Assembly: GCA_041581935.1 (NCBI GenBank)
Contig: JBFICP010000097.1
Coordinates: 1-11,088, forward strand
DNA length: 11,088 nt
Direction of reading: 5' to 3'
Source of the DNA: JAABYT01 sp041581935
Lineage (GTDB): Bacteria > Pseudomonadota > Gammaproteobacteria > HK1
Shown piece after piece: positions 6,945 to 11,088 of this stretch. Under the pieces are notes generated by a model. The model searched no databases, was not told where the DNA came from, and saw only the letters and a list, made by a program, of their open reading frames with translations. The position numbers were made by a program, and so were the translations under genes. Every line of letters begins with the position of its first letter. Position 1 is the stretch's first letter.

Positions 6945-7703
6945 GTGCTCAACTTCCGCCGTTACGGCTCGGGTCCCACGCTTGTCCTGCAGCACGGCTT
7001 CGTCGGCGGCGGAGGGTATTTTGCACCCCTGTCCGCGCGGCTTGCGCGTTTGTTCGACGTGATATGCCCCGATCTGCCGGGTTTCGCCGGGAGCGCCGGG
7101 CAGCCGGCCGAAATGACGGCGCCCGGATTGTCCCGCTCGCTCCTCGCGCTCCTCGACGCCCTCGACGTCGAGCGCTTTTCCCTGCTCGGGCACTCCATGG
7201 GCGGCGCCGTGGCCCTTCAGACGGCGCTCGAACACCCTGAGAGGATCGACAAGCTGGTGCTTTACGGCACCGGCAGCACCGGGCGATTGCCGAAGCGATT
7301 CGAAACCGTCGACGAGACATTGAAACGTATCCGGTCAGACGGTATTCGGGCCACTGCGGAACGCATCACCGCAACCTGGTTCGTGGAAGGCGCGCGCGCA
7401 CCGTTGTACAACTTCTGCGTGGCGGCAGCCGGCTCGCCCGACGAGAGCGCCGCCATGCAGGCGCTCGAGAATCTGCAGAGCTGGGATGTGACGAATCGTC
7501 TCGACGAACTCGACATGCCGGTGCTCGTCGTGTGTGGCGATCGCGATCGCTCCTACGGTCTCGAGGAAACGCTGGCGATGATGCGTCGCATCGCCGGATC
7601 ACAGCTCTGTGTGATCCCGAACTGTGCCCATGCCGCGCATCTGGAAGCGCCCGGGATTTTCACGGACGTGCTGATCACCTTTCTATTGCAGCAGACAGAC
7701 TGA
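6945..7703 (+). CDS. Alpha/beta-hydrolase fold protein, last gene of the cuyA-TRAP operon
   Basis: This 252-residue alpha/beta hydrolase has the oxyanion motif LQHGFVGGGG (15-24), the nucleophile elbow GHSMGG with Ser84, an acid at Asp201 (GDRD, GxxD pattern) and a general-base histidine at His229 (NCAHAAH). The triad is therefore complete. It lacks a signal peptide, so it acts in the cytoplasm. The start is a GTG at 6945 with GGGA 8 bases upstream. The next potential starts would remove the first strand. Relatives include esterases, C-C hydrolases, lactonases and haloperoxidase-like enzymes, and I cannot choose between them. Its place 13 bases after dctM suggests that it acts on the imported compound or on an ester, amide or lactone form of it. 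Confidence 0.85.
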   Translation: MLNFRRYGSGPTLVLQHGFVGGGGYFAPLSARLARLFDVICPDLPGFAGSAGQPAEMTAPGLSRSLLALLDALDVERFSLLGHSMGGAVALQTALEHPERIDKLVLYGTGSTGRLPKRFETVDETLKRIRSDGIRATAERITATWFVEGARAPLYNFCVAAAGSPDESAAMQALENLQSWDVTNRLDELDMPVLVVCGDRDRSYGLEETLAMMRRIAGSQLCVIPNCAHAAHLEAPGIFTDVLITFLLQQTD

Positions 7704-8030
7704 CCCGACCTCATCGTGTAGGACAGGCTCGACACCGGGCGCTTCCGCAGAAACGCCCGATTCGACCGGAATGGGAGACCCAATCCGCGGTGGGGGTGCA
7801 AACAGAGCGGCGACGGCCGGGAGAACGGTACAGACGACATGCTGGCATTCATCCAGGTTAAGGCAGTTTGAATGAACGTGCGGTCGGGTACATTCGACCC
7901 ATTCGCCCAGCCAAAAGGCACTCTACACCGAACCTGGTGCGGCAAGAGACCCACTGCGTTTCGAGAGTGCGGATGGTGGCGATCACGATAGCGTCGTGGA
8001 CAAATCGGTACCGGCGCATGGTTCTGCCAA
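7704..8030. other. Convergent intergenic gap without a recognisable gene
   Basis: These 327 bases lie between the 3' ends of the hydrolase gene (plus) and the dpkA-like gene (minus). Open frames exist in several phases, but their translations are arginine- and proline-rich without recognisable motifs. Besides the hairpin at 7736-7759 there is only a 5-bp repeat, GGTCG/CGACC, around 7883-7900. I see no RNA gene or mobile-element remnant. Confidence 0.5.
7736..7759. terminator. GC-rich hairpin between convergent genes
   Basis: CGGGCG (7736-7741) pairs with CGCCCG (7754-7759). Inside, one mismatch is followed by TTC/GAA pairs around a CGCA loop. It starts 33 bases after the hydrolase stop codon. 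Neither strand has a following T run, so it may be a 3'-end stabiliser or a Rho-dependent end rather than an intrinsic terminator. Confidence 0.4.
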
Positions 8031-9059
8031 TCATATAGCCGGCGAATTCGTCAGCTCCACGAGCTTGTCGCGCAGATCTGTTCGAACATTCACACCGTCT
8101 TTCGTATTGCGCACGCGATTCGCATACCGCCGATCGGCCGGCAGTCGAGTACCTTCCATCGAGTTGTAGCGTTCGAAGAACGCCTCCGTGTGCGCGAGCC
8201 ATCCTTCCGGATCGCCGAAGTGCGCCGGATCGATCGCGATCATCAGCTCGCCGCCGCGCGGGGGTCCACCGTCGTTATTGTCATTGAGCGCAGCTTCGAA
8301 GCTGAAATCCTGGCCGATGAGACCGGCGGCCAGCAGCTCGACCATCATCGCGATAGCGGAACCCTTGTAGCCGCCGAAGGGCAGGATTGCGCCTCCTTCC
8401 AGCACCGCGTTCGGATCGGTCGTCGGATTTCCCTCGTTGTCGACGCCCACCCCGGCGGGAAGCGTGTGACCGTCCCGTGCCGCGATCATGATCTCACCGC
8501 GGGCCATCGCCGCCGAGGCCTGATCGAACACCATGGGTGGCTTGTCTCCGCGCGGCCAACCGAACGCCATGGGATTGGTACCGAACAAGGGCTGTGTCGA
8601 GCCTGCTGGAGCGAGAGCCGGCTTGTAGGCGGTGAATGCGAATGCGACGAGGCCTCTTTGCGCCAAGGCTTCGACCTCGATCCATAATGCAGCGAAGTGG
8701 TGAATATTGATCAACGCGAGCGCTGCGACGCCCTGCGAACGCGCGCAGTCGATCAGCGGCCCGCGGCCCTCATCCAGCGTGAGCGGCGCAAATCCACGAT
8801 CGCCGTCGGCGCGCACAACGGACGGCGCGAGGCGCTCAATCACGGGTTTCGCTGCGCCGTTGACTTTACCGCTTCGCAACGACGCAACATATCCGGGGAT
8901 TCTGAACAACCCGTGCGAGGCCGCGCCGTCTCGTTCGGCCGCCGTTACGGTGGCGGCAACCGCCCTCGCGTTGTCGTCGTCGCAGCGGTTCGCCGCCAAG
9001 CAGTCGCGGGCCAGGATCCGTACCTCGTCCAGTGTCATGGTAACGGTTTGCTCGCTCAT
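8031..9059 (-). CDS. dpkA: Delta1-piperideine-2-carboxylate / Delta1-pyrroline-2-carboxylate reductase (DpkA-like, Ldh/Mdh type 2 family)
   Basis: This 342-residue cytoplasmic NAD(P)H-dependent oxidoreductase belongs to the malate/L-lactate dehydrogenase type 2 family. It lines up along its whole length with Pseudomonas DpkA, which reduces cyclic ketimines to L-pipecolate or L-proline. Shared blocks are SHGLFRIPGYVASL (48-61, with the conserved His49), HHFAALW (120-126), PLFGTNPMAFGWPR (157-170), the GEIMIAARDG segment, PFGGYKGSAI (227-236) and MMVELLAAGL. HHFAALW and FRIPGY resemble DpkA rather than the malate or ureidoglycolate branches. The ATG at 9059 has GAGG (9069-9072) 9 bases upstream. 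It follows the GST gene by 41 bases and is the last gene of a minus-strand operon. Its substrate could be an imine from D-lysine, D-proline or trans-3-hydroxyproline catabolism; other members reduce alpha-keto acids, so the exact substrate is uncertain. Confidence 0.87.
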   Translation of the reverse strand: MSEQTVTMTLDEVRILARDCLAANRCDDDNARAVAATVTAAERDGAASHGLFRIPGYVASLRSGKVNGAAKPVIERLAPSVVRADGDRGFAPLTLDEGRGPLIDCARSQGVAALALINIHHFAALWIEVEALAQRGLVAFAFTAYKPALAPAGSTQPLFGTNPMAFGWPRGDKPPMVFDQASAAMARGEIMIAARDGHTLPAGVGVDNEGNPTTDPNAVLEGGAILPFGGYKGSAIAMMVELLAAGLIGQDFSFEAALNDNNDGGPPRGGELMIAIDPAHFGDPEGWLAHTEAFFERYNSMEGTRLPADRRYANRVRNTKDGVNVRTDLRDKLVELTNSPAI

Positions 9060-9100
9060 AGTAAGTAACCTCGGTGGGTGGCAAATGTCTGCGCTCGCTT

Positions 9101-9838
9101 TCAGTAACGGCTTCTCGGCGCCGGCGGCGAATTTCCGTCGGCCGGCAGCAGGGTCGAAAGGTAACCCCCGCGCCTTCGAATCAGCGCCTCGTAGAGTTCT
9201 TCAAAATCGGGAACCATCGAGCCGGTGACCGCGGGAAGCTTGAGCAGCGCGGCGCTCCAACGCGCAAGCTTCGGGAATCGCTCGGACTGAAAGACGGGCG
9301 AAAAGCGTCCCAGCAACATGAGCCGCATCCACAGCGGCGCATACGCCGCATCCACCAAGGAAAATACCGCGCCGTGAAAATGCGGCCCTTCGCCGAGCTC
9401 GGTCTCGATAAGGGCGAGCTTGTCATTGTGCGCTTGCACGACCTCTGAGAACTCGCCGACGCTTTCGACCGTCGTCATGTGCAGTGTGTCCATCAGGCAA
9501 TTCGAGCCGTATTCGATCCAGCTGCGGTCGAGCGCGCGTCTGAGTGGATCCTCTGGGAGCAGGCGCCCTGGTGTCACCTCGTCGATAAACTCGTTGATGA
9601 CGCTCGATTCGAACAGCACCTGCGCACCGTCGATCACCAGCAACGGGACTTTCTTCGACGGTGACAACTGTAGAAACCAGGCTGGTGGATCGGCGAGATC
9701 CACGTACCGAATTCGAAACGGTGCATTCTTGACTTTCAGAGTAATCACCGATCGCTGCACGAAGGGGCACAGCTTGAAACTGACCAACTCGAGGTCTATG
9801 GAATTCGGTGGGCTGTTCGTCTCAGATGATGGCGGCAT
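9101..9838 (-). CDS. Glutathione S-transferase family protein with CPFV active site
   Basis: This is a 245-residue two-domain GST-like protein. The N-terminal thioredoxin-like domain holds KLCPFVQRS with Cys24 at the position of the catalytic residue (omega/Cys-type rather than Tyr/Ser-type), the cis-proline Pro65 in KVPLL, and the glutathione-binding ES pair at Glu77-Ser78 (LFESSVINEF). The helical C-terminal domain has the FSLVDAAYAP capping motif. Cys-type GSTs usually act as thiol transferases, dehalogenases, or glutathionyl-conjugate reductases. The ATG at 9838 places the first strand (IDLELVSF) near the N-terminus, as in relatives. A TTG at 9898 overlapping the upstream LysR stop would add 20 residues with no family similarity. 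It lies between the LysR gene (57-base gap) and the dpkA-like gene (41 bases), so it is probably cotranscribed with both. Confidence 0.85.
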   Translation of the reverse strand: MPPSSETNSPPNSIDLELVSFKLCPFVQRSVITLKVKNAPFRIRYVDLADPPAWFLQLSPSKKVPLLVIDGAQVLFESSVINEFIDEVTPGRLLPEDPLRRALDRSWIEYGSNCLMDTLHMTTVESVGEFSEVVQAHNDKLALIETELGEGPHFHGAVFSLVDAAYAPLWMRLMLLGRFSPVFQSERFPKLARWSAALLKLPAVTGSMVPDFEELYEALIRRRGGYLSTLLPADGNSPPAPRSRY

Positions 9839-9894
9839 CGCAAGAGTCTCGCTGCACCTCGATGTCGATGCAATGTCCAGTTTCAGTGAGCTCT

Positions 9895-10785
9895 TCAAAG
9901 CTCGCGGGACACCAGACTGTCGACTCCTTTCACAAGTGCCTCGATGAACACTTCCGCTACGGGTGTCGGGGTCGTGTTGGCGCGTTTCATTAAATGCAGC
10001 TCCCGATACGGGACACCGTCGGCAAGGGGAAGGAAATTGACCTCCGGACTGTCTTCACCGACGGCGAGCAAAGGCAAGACCGTGATGCCCAAGCCCGCTG
10101 CAACCAGCGATAGGATCGACGTCGTGTTTCTGATTGTGAGAGTCGATCGGGCCAAGATTGTCTGAAACTCGGCGTCCTCGATGAGAGCGCAGATGGGATT
10201 GGCAATAAAGGGATAGGACTCGACGTCGCGCCAGCTGAGCGGCGCTTTAATGTCGTTCAGGGGATGTCGATCGCTGCACACGACACCGAATGGATCCCTG
10301 GTCAAGACCATCGATTCGAACTCGGGTCGCAGCTCAATCGGCGTTGCGATCCCCAGCTCCACTCTCCCTCGCTCGAGCTCTCGGCGCACGGACAGAGAAT
10401 CCATATCGCGAACGTCGATCTCGATACCGGGCAGTCGGGCGAGAAACGGCTTGAGCACCCGCGGCAGAATACGCGTGGACACGGTCGGCACGCACGCAAC
10501 GGTCAGGCTGCCGGCCTCATTGCGGGCGTAACGTTCCATACCGCGCACGGCGTGGTCGAAGTGCTCCAGTGCCCCCTGCGCCTGCTCGAGCACGAAGCGA
10601 CCGAGGGGTGTCAGGCGCCATTTTCTGTCCGCCTCGAACAGTGGACGGCTCAGGTGGTCTTCCAGCGACTTGAGTGCCATGGACACGGCCGACGGCGTGC
10701 GGTGGAGCCGCTCCGCCGCGTCGGTGAGCTTGCCGCACTCGGCGACGGCGACGAACGTTTGCAGCGTCGAAATCTTGATGGACAT
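9895..10785 (-). CDS. LysR-type transcriptional regulator of the GST-dpkA cluster
   Basis: This 296-residue LysR-type regulator has an N-terminal helix-turn-helix (about 1-60: STLQTFVAVAECGKLTDAAE, TPSAVSMALKSLE, RPLFE, LTPLG), a linker helix, and a periplasmic-binding-protein-like effector domain that begins near residue 90 (SLTVACVPT) and includes the typical VAAGLGITVLPLLAV segment. The ATG at 10785 gives the classic N-terminus MSIKISTLQTFVAVAE and follows a G-rich stretch. An in-frame ATG at 10824 would add 13 unrelated residues. It is divergent from the aldehyde dehydrogenase gene and leads the minus-strand group LysR, GST, dpkA. By the usual LysR arrangement it should regulate the divergent gene and perhaps its own operon. 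The effector is unknown. Confidence 0.92.
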   Translation of the reverse strand: MSIKISTLQTFVAVAECGKLTDAAERLHRTPSAVSMALKSLEDHLSRPLFEADRKWRLTPLGRFVLEQAQGALEHFDHAVRGMERYARNEAGSLTVACVPTVSTRILPRVLKPFLARLPGIEIDVRDMDSLSVRRELERGRVELGIATPIELRPEFESMVLTRDPFGVVCSDRHPLNDIKAPLSWRDVESYPFIANPICALIEDAEFQTILARSTLTIRNTTSILSLVAAGLGITVLPLLAVGEDSPEVNFLPLADGVPYRELHLMKRANTTPTPVAEVFIEALVKGVDSLVSREL

Positions 10786-10841
10786 GTGCGCATCGCCCCC
10801 CGTTTCCGCCGGCCTGGCGGCCATGGAGACATCTTCATAAT

Positions 10842-10861
10842 AATTGAAAGAAATTTCAATT
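10842..10861. promoter_or_regulatory. AT-rich inverted repeat in the LysR-aldehyde dehydrogenase divergent promoter region
   Basis: AATTGAAA (10842-10849) and TTTCAATT (10854-10861) are a perfect 8-bp inverted repeat around GAAA. It stands in the only AT-rich stretch of the 150-base gap, 57 bases from the LysR start and 75 from the dehydrogenase start. TATTAT on the minus strand (10842-10837) could serve as a -10 box for the LysR gene. The symmetric half-sites fit binding by the adjacent LysR protein, although the spacing is one base longer than T-N11-A. Confidence 0.55.
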
Positions 10862-10935
10862 TTTTCAGATTGATAGAAAAGACCAGGTGGTCCAGTGTGT
10901 AGCGCATTCCCGGCCACCGTTTCGGAGCCACATGC

Positions 10936-11088
10936 ATGTCCCAGCGCTATGACAATTTCATTGCAGGCACCTGGGTCGCCGGCGACGACACGATCGAGAA
11001 CCGCAATCCCTCCGATACGCGCGACCTCATCGGCTCCGTCGCCCAGGCGAACCGGACACAGCTCGACGAGGCGCTCGCGGCGGCACAC
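10936..11088 (+). CDS. Aldehyde dehydrogenase, N-terminal fragment cut by window edge
   Basis: Fifty-one codons run open to the right edge from the ATG at 10936, preceded by CGGAG (10923-10927) 8 bases upstream. The translation begins MSQRYDNFIAGTWVAG and continues IENRNPSDTRDLIGSVAQA, the recognisable N-terminus of the NAD(P)+-dependent aldehyde dehydrogenase superfamily (NxxNPSDxxDxIGxxAxA pattern). The catalytic cysteine and glutamate lie beyond the window. Proteins with this N-terminus are often annotated as alpha-ketoglutaric semialdehyde dehydrogenases, but 51 residues cannot settle the substrate. An ATG 4 bases earlier (10932) is in another frame and stops after six codons. It is divergent from the LysR gene and is likely its regulatory target. 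Confidence 0.8.
   Translation, partial: MSQRYDNFIAGTWVAGDDTIENRNPSDTRDLIGSVAQANRTQLDEALAAAH

Noticed and set aside
5944..7062. A 372-codon plus-strand open frame overlapping dctM
   Set aside because: Its translation is dominated by Arg and His, typical of a shifted frame of a GC-rich membrane-protein gene; dctM in the other frame is intact and well conserved.
7858..8202. Minus-strand open frame across the end of the dpkA-like gene and the intergenic gap
   Set aside because: Overlaps the well-supported reductase in another frame, and the part in the gap shows no recognisable motif.
1..11088. CRISPR arrays, insertion sequences, tRNA or rRNA genes
   Set aside because: No regularly spaced repeats, transposase motifs, terminal inverted repeats or tRNA-like cloverleaf sequence were seen by eye on either strand.

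Overview
The window comes from a GC-rich bacterium, most likely a pseudomonadotan (proteobacterium). The evidence is family-level only: a complete DctP/DctQ/DctM TRAP transporter, two LysR-type regulators, a CuyA-like lyase and a DpkA-like imine reductase. No rRNA, tRNA, phage, transposon or CRISPR element is visible. The base composition looks even apart from one short AT-rich promoter region near 10,840. It reads as an ordinary catabolic stretch of chromosome or large replicon.

Layout. (1) 1-1074, minus strand: a core MetE-type zinc methyltransferase (methionine synthase II family), cut by the left edge just after its last zinc ligand. (2) 1370-1705, plus: a small single-domain cupin. (3) 1880-2779, plus: a LysR-type regulator resembling HypT/YjiE. 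(4) 2820-2844: a perfect 9-bp dyad carrying a textbook LysR box (CTAT-N11-ATAG), about 100 bp ahead of the next operon. (5) 2944-7703, plus: a probable five-gene operon, cuyA (L-cysteate sulfo-lyase / D-cysteine desulfhydrase family), dctP, dctQ, dctM and an alpha/beta hydrolase. A very strong 14-bp hairpin lies between dctP and dctQ. (6) 7704-8030: a convergent gap with one GC-rich hairpin and no gene. (7) 8031-10785, minus: a probable three-gene operon, transcribed LysR regulator, then a Cys-type glutathione S-transferase-like protein, then a DpkA-like Delta1-piperideine/pyrroline-2-carboxylate reductase. (8) 10936 to the right edge, plus: the first 51 codons of an aldehyde dehydrogenase, divergent from the second LysR gene across an intergenic region with an 8-bp AT-rich inverted repeat.

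How the genes may work together (inference). The central block looks like a regulated uptake-and-cleavage module. The periplasmic DctP protein captures an anionic substrate, DctQM import it, and the PLP enzyme releases pyruvate, ammonium and a sulfur product (sulfite from cysteate, or sulfide from D-cysteine). The HypT-like regulator probably acts through the dyad ahead of cuyA. The terminal hydrolase could free the substrate from an ester or amide precursor. No sulfite exporter or sulfite dehydrogenase is visible here. The right-hand block looks like a second catabolic module for a cyclic imino acid or amino acid whose carbon passes through an aldehyde.

The most unusual points are the pairing of a HypT-like regulator (which lacks two of the three redox-sensing methionines of E. 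coli HypT) with a cysteate-lyase/TRAP operon, and the very clean operator in front of it.
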